DNA of 64,000 nucleotides from Tolypothrix campylonemoides VB511288 (GCA_000828075.3 JXCB02000023.1:885468-949467), one strand, 5' to 3'; positions 46,693 to 58,514 are shown, counted from the stretch's first letter. The notes: generated from the sequence alone by a model not told the origin. Numbers and translations are program-made.

Positions 46693-47856
46693 ATGTCTCA
46701 CATAACTCGAAAAAGTTCTTTCTGCAAGGGTTTATATCTTCATTCAAATAAAAAACCACGTATTTTAGTGGTATCCATGCGGGGTTTTCATTCGGAAGCC
46801 TATCGCTCTCCTGAATATGAATTTGAAGATGCTATTTTTAATTTTGACTATGCTGATATACTCACTCCTGTATTAGCTTCTGGTGTAGCCAGTACACTTA
46901 ATAAAAAGCTGACAAACTGTACAGCAAGAACTTTAGGTAAAAGTAAACTTCTCTCTTTAGGTTGTATACCGTCCATTGTAGATAGAGAGTACGATTTATT
47001 ATTTTTTATCTGCCAACGCTTTTGGGATTTCGCTTGTATCAATTCGATTAAAGGATGGCAAGAAAAATGCCGTAAATCTGTTTTATGGATAGATGAAATC
47101 TGGGCAAAAGAGATTGGCGAACATAAAAATAGATTTTATTTTGAACTTGTGAAAGGTTTTGATTATATTTTTACAACACAAAGTTGTAGCACTGAGGCTA
47201 TTGCTAATTTTGTTCAACGTCCTTGTTATTCTTTACCTTATGCTGTCGATACTATAAAATTTTGCCCTTACTTACAGCCACCTCAACGCTCTATAGATAT
47301 TTATAGTATTGGTCGCCGTTCACCGATAGTACACAAAGCTTTATTGGAATTGGTGGAACAGAAAGGTTTTTTATATCTGTTTGACTCTCTAAAAGGTTTA
47401 CAAATGATGGACTATAAGGAACATCGAACCTTATATAGCAATTTGATTAAGAGAAGTCGCTACTTTATCGCTAATAAAGCAAAATTTGACACGATACATG
47501 AAACGGGGGGTCAGCAGGAGTTAGGCTCTCGCTTTTTTGAGGGAGCAGCAGGGGGAGCTGTGATGATTGGGACTCCTCCTGTTTGTGAAGCTTATAAAAC
47601 TTATTTTAACTGGTCTGATGCAGTTATTGAAATTCCTTATGATGCTGCTAATGTAGGCGACATCATAGCTGAACTTGATGCACAACCCGATCGCCTAAAT
47701 AGAATTCGTAAAGATAATGTGATTAACTCTCTACTACGTCATGACTGGGTACACCGTTGGGAAAGAATTTTAGAGAAAGTCGGACTGGATAGCACACCAG
47801 AAATGTTATCTCGAAAGGCTCATTTAGGGAAATTAGCTGATATGGTAAACAGTTAA
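46693..47856 (+). CDS. CgeB-like glycosyltransferase (GT1/GT4-type)
   Basis: A 387-residue protein with a conserved C-terminal GT-B block: RSRYFIANKAKFD, then QELGSRFFEGAAGGAVMIGTPP (about residues 275-300), as in spore-maturation CgeB-type and related transferases. The N-terminal half has RILVVSMRGFHSEAY and DIYSIGRR. It lies 244 bp after GH5 on the same strand, with the MITE copy inserted immediately behind its stop codon. The sugar donor is unknown. Confidence 0.75.
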   Translation: MSHITRKSSFCKGLYLHSNKKPRILVVSMRGFHSEAYRSPEYEFEDAIFNFDYADILTPVLASGVASTLNKKLTNCTARTLGKSKLLSLGCIPSIVDREYDLLFFICQRFWDFACINSIKGWQEKCRKSVLWIDEIWAKEIGEHKNRFYFELVKGFDYIFTTQSCSTEAIANFVQRPCYSLPYAVDTIKFCPYLQPPQRSIDIYSIGRRSPIVHKALLELVEQKGFLYLFDSLKGLQMMDYKEHRTLYSNLIKRSRYFIANKAKFDTIHETGGQQELGSRFFEGAAGGAVMIGTPPVCEAYKTYFNWSDAVIEIPYDAANVGDIIAELDAQPDRLNRIRKDNVINSLLRHDWVHRWERILEKVGLDSTPEMLSRKAHLGKLADMVNS

Positions 47857-47859
47857 GAT

Positions 47860-48135
47860 TAACGTGAGTTCGATGTATCTTGATTTGACCCCGCTTCCAT
47901 TCCTCTGCCCACCTTTTTTTAACCCTCCCCTAAGAGGGGCTACGGTGTACACACCAGATCGCTTCTCACCTCACCCTCGCTTTTAGCTGCGCTAAAATCT
48001 TTCCCTCTCCAATGCTTTGGAGAGGGATACCCGACAGGGGTGGGTGAGGTTTGCAAGGAATTTTGAGTCATTCAATGACTTATGTGTACACCGTAGCTGG
48101 GCATGGGGGGAGAGAGGTCTATCGAACTCACGTTA
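47860..48135. mobile_element. 276-bp MITE, second copy of the nested element
   Basis: Perfect 15-bp terminal inverted repeats TAACGTGAGTTCGAT (47860-47874) and ATCGAACTCACGTTA (48121-48135). The direct flank AGAT occurs on both sides (ending at 47859, beginning at 48136). It carries the same inner CTACGGTGTACACA/TGTGTACACCGTAG arms (47940-47953; 48083-48096). It is the same element as 30504-30789 in the opposite orientation. It begins 4 bp after the stop codon of the CgeB-like gene. Confidence 0.85.
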
Positions 48136-48191
48136 AGATTAAAGGTGTATGATGCGCCACAGAGTATGACGCATCCTACAGATTTCATTAC

Positions 48192-48980
48192 CTAGAACCT
48201 GTCAGCAATTTGCCAAACCGGGCTGGTGTTCTTGTGTTCGTTGGTTATATATAAGTTGAGTTTTTGTTTCAAAATTAGTATTAAAAAAGGAAGATCATCT
48301 ACCAAGTACCTTTTCCATAATCTTTTTGGTTCACATACAATCCTAAACAACCACTCTAAGCCAACTTCGCTCATCCATTTTGGAGCTCTTTTCAAATTTC
48401 CTGCTTCAAAATCAATGGTAGCTCCTAGTGCCATGAATATCTTTATATGCGGTAACAGGCTCTTGTACTTGTACAGCCACTTTTCTTGCTTTGGAGCACC
48501 AACTCCTATAACTAAAACAGTGGCACCAGAATTATTAATCATGTTCACTATGTTCTGACACTCTTCTTCGTCTTTCTCAAATCCAAAAGGCGGAGAATAT
48601 GAGGCAACAATGATATTTCTGCCTATTTTTTTATTGATTTCATTTTGAGCTTTACTTGCAACTCCTTTACCTGCGCCCAAAAGAAAAATTTTGATGTTTT
48701 CATTACGCCTGTGGTAATTATAGAAAGCAGGAAACAAATCGGAACCTGCTATTTTTTCTTTGATTGGCGTTCCTAAAAATTTAGACGCATAAATCAGTAT
48801 TTGGCTATCACAAACCTTATAATCACTAATACTGTACGCCTGCAAAAACTCTGGGTCTTTTTGTAGTTTAATCAAATGGTCAACATTCGGCGTAAATACT
48901 ACCCCACATTGCAATTTCTCTAAAAATTCTGCCTTAGACCAATTGTCAATTTCCAGGTTCAGAATTTTAACTTTGTTCAT
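48192..48980 (-). CDS. WecG/TagA/CpsF-family glycosyltransferase
   Basis: A 262-residue GT26 enzyme that usually transfers ManNAc or ManNAcA (or glucose) to a lipid-linked first sugar. Family blocks are FTPNVDHLIKLQKDPEF (about 28-44), the VCDSQILIYASKFLG region, GAGKGVA, and the C-terminal GLEWLFRIVCEPKRLWKRYL (about 215-234). The ATG at 48980 is used; the frame opens with a GTG three codons upstream. It is convergent with the EPS operon, across the MITE. It is the most likely early-acting transferase of the cluster. Confidence 0.88.
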   Translation of the reverse strand: MNKVKILNLEIDNWSKAEFLEKLQCGVVFTPNVDHLIKLQKDPEFLQAYSISDYKVCDSQILIYASKFLGTPIKEKIAGSDLFPAFYNYHRRNENIKIFLLGAGKGVASKAQNEINKKIGRNIIVASYSPPFGFEKDEEECQNIVNMINNSGATVLVIGVGAPKQEKWLYKYKSLLPHIKIFMALGATIDFEAGNLKRAPKWMSEVGLEWLFRIVCEPKRLWKRYLVDDLPFLILILKQKLNLYITNEHKNTSPVWQIADRF

Positions 48981-50139
48981 GGCTTGCACGCTTTAACTTA
49001 TATCTAACTTTCGGTTGATTTACAAAACAAAAGACTGGACAATGAAGAGTATATTGAGAGATCATACCCTGATTTAACTATTTTCATCCATTTGTGTACA
49101 GCACCTATTCAGCAGCAAATGAACAGTTTTAAAAGAAACTTAAATGGGAATTATAAACTTTTAAAAGATTTGTCGATCGCCCTAGAGCGTTGTGCATCGC
49201 GCGAGCGCTAGTTACGCGGTTGGGCAAAGCTCTATCGCTTCCAGCGTAGCGCTTTGCACAGTCAACATTTCCTTTGATCACCAAAGAATCAAAATACTCA
49301 ATCAAACTGAACTTTTATATAGCCGATACAATATTAGAGAGTTAAGTTTTCCTGAGTAAGGTGTTTACTTTCGCTCTCAATTTTCTAGGGGTATTGACGA
49401 CTTGTTTAAGTGGAATTCTCCGGTGGAACGGCTACAAATTTGAATGACTAAGTGATAACTTATCATGGATATATGAAGAATAATAGCCACTTTACAAATT
49501 TTTCATGAAAAAGCATAGGCTATTTGGTGCATATACAGTCACTATCAGTCTAAAATTTAGTGATATTACAGAATTTGAGTAAAGTGTGTATACTAATCAT
49601 TCATATATGAAAATTCTGTAAAGTAATTATGAAAAAATCAATGTGCTTTTTAGCACATCCATTTTCAAATAAATTTTTCTAAATGATTAGCATAGAGATT
49701 CTATATGCTGTGCGCTTAAAGACCTTTGCACACGGCATTTTTACCAAAGTCAGTAGTTAGAGCAAACCTGATAAACAGCTAAAACGGACTACAGGCAAGC
49801 TTTCTACAATACCCAGTCAACTTGATTTTTAGACCAGCAAACTAAAGTTGAAGCGTAGAGTTTGCCTTGATTGCTTTAAATTCTTGTTGACTATGGTTCG
49901 TAGGAACCTTGCATTTTTTACCGATTTCTCTATCTCTTAGCATACAGATATTTTTCGTCATCTGTCAAACTAAGTATAAATTTCTTAAATTTATAATTTC
50001 AAAATTTTTGTGAGTTTAGTCAAATTGAGGATGTAGGAATTGATTTTTGATGTTAAATGTTGAATATTGCCAAAAGTAGGCTAAAACCAAGAGAAGCCGT
50101 CATTTATTGAGTGAGGCAATATTTTTTGAGGAGTGAATT
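48981..50139. other. Long gene-free interval (1.16 kb)
   Basis: Strongly AT-rich except for a GC-rich island at about 49168-49262, which is built from self-complementary GCGCTAGTTACGCG and GCGCTTTGCACA-like pieces typical of cyanobacterial intergenic repeats. No credible gene, tRNA or array was seen. It separates the WecG-like gene from the beta-barrel gene, whose promoter must lie in the last 200 bp. Confidence 0.55.
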
Positions 50140-51021
50140 ATGAATACTATTATTTCTCGCAAGAATGTATTTGTGTTGCTGAGTTTATCAGCGATCGCGG
50201 TTCTTGGAAACAGCTTATCTGCTAGTGCGCAAACGGTAGATACCAAAAGCACTCAGCAGTTAACCGAGTCTTCCGGAACTGAAGCGTCTTTTAATCAGGT
50301 AAGTGTTGAAGTAGAAAATTTCTACCCACAAGCCTTTACTCCGACTCCGGTAGAATTCACTGTCGCAGAAGATAATTCAGTGCCAGTGTCAAGTATGAAC
50401 CAGTCGCAACAGCTCTTAACTAGCACGCATCAGGAAACTGCCAAGAGTGTGGTAAAGCCTGTTCCTGGGACAACAGCAACTTCATCTGCGGCACTTCTTG
50501 CAGATCCCCAAAATGCCCAGAATGGTGAAGCCCCAAAACCATCTGCTTCTAAGGTGGCACAATCCGATATCAATATCGATCCAGGCAGAACAACCCGTGG
50601 TGGCTCAAGTTATATCGGAATAGCAGGAAATATCGGTCTGGGTGGTGACTCTGCTCTAGGCGACGCTAATTTTATGGTTATCAGTAAAATCGGGTTGACA
50701 AATGCTATATCGGTGCGTCCAGGGGCAGTGATCGGAGGCGATCCTGTTATTCTACTTCCAGTAACTTACGACTTTTCATTTAACCAGTTAGGAGATCCGT
50801 TTGCGGAACCTTTACCTATTGCTCCTTACATTGGAGGTGGTGCAGCTATTAATACAGGTGACGGTTCGGAAGTCGCTTTCCTACTAACTGGTGGAATTGA
50901 TGTGCCCATAACTCCTCAATTTACAGCAACAGCAGCTGTGAACGCGGCATTTTTTGATGATACCGACATCGGTTTGTCGATAGGAGTTGGTTACAACTTT
51001 GGCAGTTTGTTTGGCTCGTAA
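50140..51021 (+). CDS. Exported beta-barrel-like protein of unknown function
   Basis: A 293-residue protein. GAGGAG lies just upstream of the ATG. A signal peptide covers residues 1-30 (cleavage SASA-QT). A low-complexity Ser/Thr/Gln/Pro linker runs to about residue 150. The C-terminal ~140 residues have alternating hydrophobic strands with Gly turns (YIGIAGNIGLGG, FMVISKIGL, ISVRPGAVIGG, SIGVGYNFGSLFGS) and a Phe near the end, as in outer-membrane beta-barrels. The family is found across cyanobacteria, but no role is known to me. Confidence 0.68.
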   Translation: MNTIISRKNVFVLLSLSAIAVLGNSLSASAQTVDTKSTQQLTESSGTEASFNQVSVEVENFYPQAFTPTPVEFTVAEDNSVPVSSMNQSQQLLTSTHQETAKSVVKPVPGTTATSSAALLADPQNAQNGEAPKPSASKVAQSDINIDPGRTTRGGSSYIGIAGNIGLGGDSALGDANFMVISKIGLTNAISVRPGAVIGGDPVILLPVTYDFSFNQLGDPFAEPLPIAPYIGGGAAINTGDGSEVAFLLTGGIDVPITPQFTATAAVNAAFFDDTDIGLSIGVGYNFGSLFGS

Positions 51022-51048
51022 AAGGTTTGGTTCGTAAAAGGACATTAA

Positions 51049-51076
51049 GTAGAGACGTGTTATGCGGCGTCTCTAC
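51049..51076. terminator. Hairpin between convergent genes
   Basis: GTAGAGACG (51049-51057) pairs perfectly with CGTCTCTAC (51068-51076) around a 10-nt loop, between the convergent beta-barrel and ABC binding-protein genes. Only a weak T run follows, so it may be a bidirectional terminator or simply a recurrent cyanobacterial hairpin repeat. Confidence 0.55.
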
Positions 51077-51085
51077 ACCTAACTT

Positions 51086-52420
51086 TTATTTCGTTGGGCT
51101 AACTTTGTCAATCGTCTTGATTTTGCCGTCGTCTCCAACTGTCCAGATATCGTAGATACCAATGACGTCGCCGTTTTCGTCAACATCTACGTTGCCGCTG
51201 GCTCCCTGGTAATTAATATCTTTACCTTCTTTGAGTAACTTTAGTCCCTCACAAACATCACTCACTTCTGTCCCTGGGGCATTGGCAACTTCACGGATTT
51301 TATTGGCTATACCAACACCTGTATTCTCTTTGGCGGCTTGTGCTGCTAGCGCTAGCAAGGCGGCGGCGTCCCAACCTTGAGGAGCAAATTCTCCTGGTGG
51401 AGTTCCTCTTTTGGACTGCCAAAGTTTTGTAAGAGCTTCTAACGCTTTGCCGTTGGAACCTGGTACTGTGCCGACAACTCCAGAAACGATATATTTACCG
51501 TCATTGGTTTTGCCGACTTGCCCAGGAAACTCATTTGACTTCATCCCATCTGTCAGCATGACCTGCACCCCTTGCAGCAAACCTTGCTGGTAAGCTGCTT
51601 TTAGGAGTAAACTACCTGTTTCTACATAAAACACGCCAAGGACTGCATCAGGCTTACCACCAAAAGCAGCAGATGCTTCAGTTTCAAATGTGGTTGCTTT
51701 GGGATCGTAACGGATGGGGTTGTTTTTATTAACAATGGTTCCCCCCAATTTTTCAAAAGCTTGGACAAATGCTTTTTCAAAGCCGACGCCATAATCGTTG
51801 TTAATAACGACGGTGGAAACTCTTTTATAACCTCTTTTATTAGCGAGTGCGGCTAAAGCTGGTCCCTGATAACTATCAGGTGGAACGGTACGTGCCCAAA
51901 AGCCATTAAATTTACCTTGTTTCGCCTGTTCGGTAAATACAGGGCTGGTGCTACCTGGAGAAACTAACATAACTTTATTTTGGGCAGCAATTGAAACAGC
52001 AGCAGTAGAAACGCTGCTGGGAAAAGAGCCAACAACACCAGCAACTCTATCGACAGTTGCGAGTTTGGTCATACCAGCAGCACCGCCTTTGGGGTCAGTT
52101 TGGTCGTCTACCGCAACAAGGGTCACAGGTTGACCGTTCACGCCGCCGCAAGCGTTAACAGTTTCCACAAGGAAGGGGATTGATGGTATTATCTGCTGTC
52201 CGATGGAAGCCAGATCCCCAGTCGCGGGTAGTAGGGAACCAATTTTCAACCCATTGCCACTGCCACTGGTCGCTGTTGTGGTTGAACCTGCTGGAGTTGC
52301 ATTTCCTCCATTACCAGTACCAGCTGCATTATTTGGGGCAGTGTTGTCACAAGCGGCTGCCAGGAAACCAACTGCCAGGGTAGCCAAAGCCACAGCCAAA
52401 GCAGTATTTATCTTTTGCAT
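51086..52420 (-). CDS. natB: Amino-acid ABC transporter periplasmic binding protein (NatB/LivJ-type)
   Basis: A 444-residue type-I periplasmic binding lipoprotein: LAVGFLAAAC lipobox (Cys about residue 24), a Gly/Thr/Asn-rich linker (about 27-57), then the Peripla_BP_6 domain (KIGSLLPATGDLASIGQ, DDQTDPKGG, VVINNDYGVGFEKAF). It resembles NatB of the cyanobacterial N-I neutral amino-acid permease. None of the permease or ATPase genes are adjacent, so the symbol is tentative. Another leucine- or urea-type binding protein cannot be excluded. Confidence 0.75.
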   Translation of the reverse strand: MQKINTALAVALATLAVGFLAAACDNTAPNNAAGTGNGGNATPAGSTTTATSGSGNGLKIGSLLPATGDLASIGQQIIPSIPFLVETVNACGGVNGQPVTLVAVDDQTDPKGGAAGMTKLATVDRVAGVVGSFPSSVSTAAVSIAAQNKVMLVSPGSTSPVFTEQAKQGKFNGFWARTVPPDSYQGPALAALANKRGYKRVSTVVINNDYGVGFEKAFVQAFEKLGGTIVNKNNPIRYDPKATTFETEASAAFGGKPDAVLGVFYVETGSLLLKAAYQQGLLQGVQVMLTDGMKSNEFPGQVGKTNDGKYIVSGVVGTVPGSNGKALEALTKLWQSKRGTPPGEFAPQGWDAAALLALAAQAAKENTGVGIANKIREVANAPGTEVSDVCEGLKLLKEGKDINYQGASGNVDVDENGDVIGIYDIWTVGDDGKIKTIDKVSPTK

Positions 52421-52593
52421 ATATTGAGTTTTACTCCTTTTTCTTTTAGCAGCCTAAAAGTAAAATTCAAATTTGATGATGAATTAAATTCTTTTATGGC
52501 TCCAGAAAATAAATAATAACATCCCGCTAAAGGAGTAAAAATTTTTCTCTGATCTATGCTTACAGTATTATTTTGTTTTTTTTGCTTTATCAA

Positions 52594-52685
52594 CGGAGAA
52601 GGAGGGATTCGAACCCTCGGTACAGCCTTACGAACTGTACAACGGATTAGCAATCCGCCGCTTTCGACCACTCAGCCACCTCTCC
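52594..52685 (-). tRNA. tRNA-Ser (GCT)
   Basis: On the minus strand, a 92-nt class II tRNA: acceptor GGAGAGG with CCTTCTCC, anticodon arm CGGAT-TGCTAAT-CCG giving anticodon GCT, a long variable arm (GTACAGTTCGTAAGGCTGTAC) and T arm GAGGG-TTCGAAT-CCCTC. CCA is not encoded. Confidence 0.95.
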
Positions 52686-52747
52686 AAGGTCATGGTTAAT
52701 AATATTATCAAACTCTAAGGTTGAATGTCAATACCTATGTGTCGCTT

Positions 52748-52782
52748 GTCATTTGTCATTTGTCATTTGTCATTTATCATTT
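52748..52782. repeat. GTCATTT heptanucleotide tandem repeat
   Basis: Five copies of GTCATTT (the last one changed to ATCATTT), followed by the complementary word AAATGACA; a cyanobacterial short tandem repeat between crtB and tRNA-Ser. Single copies also occur after znuA near 4935-4965. Confidence 0.8.
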
Positions 52783-52812
52783 ATAAGGACAAATGACAAA
52801 ATGACTATTTGT

Positions 52813-53745
52813 TTATAGCACTTGTGCCCGCAACCATGCTACTGGCAAAGTGCCTAATTTTTGCAATCTGGGCACGTAGGCACGCTGATTGAACACATCA
52901 TAATTGTTGCGTTCAATAACTTTAAGAATTCGACTGTAATGCATGAGAGCCGCCCATACAGGCAATCGTGCATCAAGAGACAGGTGACTTATTCCCTTTT
53001 CAGCCTTGGCGTAAAACTGGCGCGTCCGTGCTATTTGGAAGCGCATTAGCGCCCGCCAGCGCTCATCTACCACTCCTTTCAACAAGTCTTGTTCAGTATA
53101 GTTAAACCGCGCCAAGTCTTCTTGAGGAATGTAGATCCGCCCCCGTCTTGCATCCTCGCCTACATCCCGGAGGATATTGGTGAATTGACTGGCAATTCCT
53201 AAGGCAATTGCTTCTTCTGTAGGAATATAGGGCTGTTTGTTCTGGTTCCAGGGAGAAGAGTCTTGGGAGGTCTCTACCCCCATGATTGCTGTTGACATTA
53301 AGCCTACAGTGCCAGCCACACGGTAACAGTAGAGGTATAACTCATCAAAGGTTTGGTAGCGACTGCGGTATAAATCCATGCGCTGACCGTCAATCATATC
53401 CCGAAAGGGCTGGATATCCATCGGGTATTGGTGGAGGGTATCCACCAATGCAACATCGAAACTGTCTACTGGGCGTCCCGCAAAAATGGATTCCAGTTGC
53501 AGCTCCCATATATCCAGAGTTTCTGGTGTGGTCATGCTAGCCACAGGACCATCCACCAGTTCATCTGTACGGCGACACCAAGCATAAATTGCCCAAATAT
53601 GCTGGCGCTTTGCCTTGCTCATCAGCAGTGTGGCAAGGTAAAAAGTCTTGGCATACTTCGCTGTGAGATGGCGACAAAGTTGATATGACTCGTCTACAGA
53701 GACCAACGTTTTCATGCATGGGGGAGAATCAGGCAGTTGCAGCAT
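52813..53745 (-). CDS. crtB: Phytoene synthase
   Basis: It condenses two geranylgeranyl diphosphates head-to-head to 15-cis-phytoene, the first committed carotenoid step. The 310-residue length is standard. The Asp-rich metal motif DELVD (about residues 61-65) and the second motif FTNILRDVGEDARRGRIYIPQEDL (about 187-210) are both present, with YCYRVAGTVG between them. crtP (phytoene desaturase) ends 85 bp upstream on the same strand, so the pair forms the usual cyanobacterial pds-pys operon. Confidence 0.96.
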   Translation of the reverse strand: MLQLPDSPPCMKTLVSVDESYQLCRHLTAKYAKTFYLATLLMSKAKRQHIWAIYAWCRRTDELVDGPVASMTTPETLDIWELQLESIFAGRPVDSFDVALVDTLHQYPMDIQPFRDMIDGQRMDLYRSRYQTFDELYLYCYRVAGTVGLMSTAIMGVETSQDSSPWNQNKQPYIPTEEAIALGIASQFTNILRDVGEDARRGRIYIPQEDLARFNYTEQDLLKGVVDERWRALMRFQIARTRQFYAKAEKGISHLSLDARLPVWAALMHYSRILKVIERNNYDVFNQRAYVPRLQKLGTLPVAWLRAQVL

Positions 53746-53830
53746 TCGTTGCAGGCTGAAGGGTTTGCGTTTGCAGGCTGTTTAGATTTGCCACCGGATG
53801 TGCTTCAGCAATCGCTTAGCGCGTCCTAAC

Positions 53831-56042
<2,212 letters not shown>

Positions 56043-56762
56043 GTGCGCGATGATTTACAAGGATTGGAGATTAGTCAAAAAGAACTACAAAAATTGACTG
56101 ATTTGCCTGTAAACGATGAACTTATAATTCTTATTCATCCTATCAAAAAATTAGTAAGCCGATTTATAAAACAAGCGAAAGGGCCTGAGGGCGCTACTGT
56201 AGTTTTTATTGGAGTTACTATACTAGTTTTTAGTCATGTTACATTTGATCTGATTATCCGACTATTTGCTAATTGGGTAACAATACCTTCCTGGCTCGTA
56301 TTCGTAATATTTACTTTGTGTTTTGGAACAGTTACACAAGTTTTATTATATGTTTTATGGAAACAAAGAATTAGCACTGTCAAAAAAAATATTACACATT
56401 CGCTCAAGGTTCTCCTAAATGATGTTGATAGATATAATGCCGTTATCAAAGCAATAGATATCAATGATCAAATAGAAGCGGCAGGTAATCCTGGAGTGAG
56501 TTTAAAGGAAAGAAAGAAAGTACTAGAAGCACTAAAACTGACAAGAAATGATTTAGTTCGGGCATTGAAAACCGAAAGAATTTTAAGAGAAAATAAAAAG
56601 TTTATTGTGAGTAGAGCAGAATTATTTATTAATAATTTAGCAACCTTAACAGCAATGCAAGTGAGCGAACAGGCTACTGAACACGGGCGGTTACTAAATG
56701 AAGCATTGCAAATTGCATTGGACGTGCAACAAGAAATGAGAACATTACAGAGTCAGGGCTAG
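56043..56762 (+). CDS. Two-helix membrane protein with coiled coil, unknown
   Basis: A 239-residue protein from a GTG at 56043 with AGAGG about 10 bases upstream. An N-terminal cytoplasmic segment is followed by two membrane helices (about residues 51-71 and 80-105). A long charged helical region follows (about 108-239; NITHSLKVLLNDVDRYNAVIKAI, KERKKVLEALKLTRNDLVRALKTERIL). I do not recognise the family. It is convergent with the Ser/Thr kinase gene (22 bp between ends), which is suggestive but not proof of a link. Confidence 0.65.
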   Translation: MRDDLQGLEISQKELQKLTDLPVNDELIILIHPIKKLVSRFIKQAKGPEGATVVFIGVTILVFSHVTFDLIIRLFANWVTIPSWLVFVIFTLCFGTVTQVLLYVLWKQRISTVKKNITHSLKVLLNDVDRYNAVIKAIDINDQIEAAGNPGVSLKERKKVLEALKLTRNDLVRALKTERILRENKKFIVSRAELFINNLATLTAMQVSEQATEHGRLLNEALQIALDVQQEMRTLQSQG

Positions 56763-56783
56763 AAGCAATATAGCAGGTTTCAG

Positions 56784-58514
56784 CTACAAATTGCTGGGTA
56801 TTGTTTTAAACTTATCCAATGAACCTAGTGAATAATCTTCTAACTTGAAATCAGCAAATGGTTTCTTCTCTAACCTATCCCTGAGCGCTTCATCCAAAAT
56901 GACGCCTTCTGATTGTTTCCTCACACCAATAATAATAATGCTTCTTTGGTATGCTGTTAAATCCTGATTTGACTGACAGTCATTCCGCCGAAATTGACCT
57001 AGATTCAATAAGCGATATCCTTTAACGCTAGGAGTATTGCTAAATATTTTTTTCCCTAAAAGTTGTATTTGTTTAGAACGCTCAAAAGCCCTACGTTCTT
57101 CGACTTCCACTGCACCCTCACAAGAAGCTGTTCCCACAGAGATAATCTCGGTTGGGTTTTGCATTATCCTATGTATCCCTTCTTGTTCCAGGTTTGACCT
57201 TAAGGCATCAAGATTAATAATTTGGTCGTTATATTTGACTTGAAAATCGCTGCCCAAAAGCCATTTATATTCTACGGAAAGAACAGCTATGTTAAATTCA
57301 GCAATCCTGCCTTGACTGTCTCTTCCTTCCTCATAGGGAAAGTAATCTATCTTACCTTTTCTTTGGGGAGCTTGTCCATAATTTGGAATGGAAGCAAATT
57401 GTGGTGTTCTGGTGGCTAAAGCTATGACACCGAGAAATCCCAAAACCACCAGCAGCGCCGCAAACAGGGAAAGTAAAGGCACTTTTTCTGGCTGTTTTTG
57501 TTGTGGCGGTAATCCAGGTTGCGGCGGTAAAGTTGTAGTATTTGGCGGTGGCAATTGTTGTGTATTTAAACTTCCCACAACATTTACAGTTGCAACGGTA
57601 CTTCCACTTAGTTGCTGTTCAATCTCTGCTAGGCGTCGCAAAATTTCTTGGGCGTTGGCGGGGCGCTGACTCACTTCCCGCGCCATCAGCCAATCAATAA
57701 AATTTAACAGTAACGGTGAGACGTGAGTGGCATGATTGCGCCAGTGCAACGCGTTGTGGTTAGCATCGTAGAAATCCAAGGGATGGTGTCCCGTCAGCAA
57801 AAATACAAAGGTGCGTCCCAAGGCAAAAAAATCTGATTGTGGTACAGCTAGACCATTCATTTGTTCTGGGGCGCTGTAGCCAGATGACATAATTGCCGTG
57901 ATCCCACCTGCGCCACTGCTGACTTTGGCTAAGTAAGTTCTTGTGACTTCCCTAGCAGTGCCAAAATCAATCAAGACCAATTGCCCATCGGGTCTAATCA
58001 TAATGTTAGATGGCTTGATATCTCGATGCAGGTACTGCTTGCCATGCACGAGATGCAAAATTTCTGCCAGTTGTTTCAACCAGGCTATAGCTTGGTCTTG
58101 GGAAATCGGTCTATTCTGCTGCTGCTTTAGCCACCCCTCTAAGTTGGGACCCTCAATTTTCTCCATTGCAATGCAGTGCAATACCAAACCCATTCTGGTC
58201 TGATACTGGAAGTAGTCATCCTCGTTGGGAATACCAGGATGATCCAACTGTCCCAATACAGCAGCCTCTTTTTGGAAGAGTTCTACTGCTTTCGCGTCGC
58301 TTGATAGTTCTTCTTTAAGTACTTTGACGATTTTGGGTGCGTCCTGTTCATAAGCCTCATAGACTTTGCCAAAGCCAGTTTTATCACTGAGAAGGCGCAT
58401 CACACGATAGCGCCCAAGTAATTCCAGCTGGGAACCACAACTTTGACAAAAACGGTTTTCATCATTATCTGGGTGGTTTGGTTGCGGGCAGGTAGGGTTT
58501 ATGCACAAGCTCAT
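56784..58514 (-). CDS. Zinc-ribbon Ser/Thr protein kinase, membrane-anchored
   Basis: The ATG at 58514 (MSLCINPTCPQPNH) is used; an ATG ten codons upstream gives a less typical N-terminus. A four-Cys zinc ribbon (C4, C9, C23, C26) precedes the kinase domain, with the ATP Lys in KIVKVLK (K64), the HRD loop at 163-165 (LHRDIKPSN) and DFG at 183-185. A Pro/Gln-rich linker, one membrane helix (about 352-372) and an extracytoplasmic tail of about 200 residues with no recognised domain follow. The signal sensed is unknown. It is convergent with the preceding membrane protein. Confidence 0.92.
   Translation of the reverse strand: MSLCINPTCPQPNHPDNDENRFCQSCGSQLELLGRYRVMRLLSDKTGFGKVYEAYEQDAPKIVKVLKEELSSDAKAVELFQKEAAVLGQLDHPGIPNEDDYFQYQTRMGLVLHCIAMEKIEGPNLEGWLKQQQNRPISQDQAIAWLKQLAEILHLVHGKQYLHRDIKPSNIMIRPDGQLVLIDFGTAREVTRTYLAKVSSGAGGITAIMSSGYSAPEQMNGLAVPQSDFFALGRTFVFLLTGHHPLDFYDANHNALHWRNHATHVSPLLLNFIDWLMAREVSQRPANAQEILRRLAEIEQQLSGSTVATVNVVGSLNTQQLPPPNTTTLPPQPGLPPQQKQPEKVPLLSLFAALLVVLGFLGVIALATRTPQFASIPNYGQAPQRKGKIDYFPYEEGRDSQGRIAEFNIAVLSVEYKWLLGSDFQVKYNDQIINLDALRSNLEQEGIHRIMQNPTEIISVGTASCEGAVEVEERRAFERSKQIQLLGKKIFSNTPSVKGYRLLNLGQFRRNDCQSNQDLTAYQRSIIIIGVRKQSEGVILDEALRDRLEKKPFADFKLEDYSLGSLDKFKTIPSNL

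Noticed and set aside
30884-48980. Complete Wza-Wzb-Wzc-type capsule locus
   Set aside because: No Wza exporter or WbaP-like priming transferase is present in the window, so the pathway is incomplete here.
52740-52800. GTCATTT repeats as a CRISPR or regulatory array
   Set aside because: The units are contiguous heptamers without spacers, a simple short tandem repeat.
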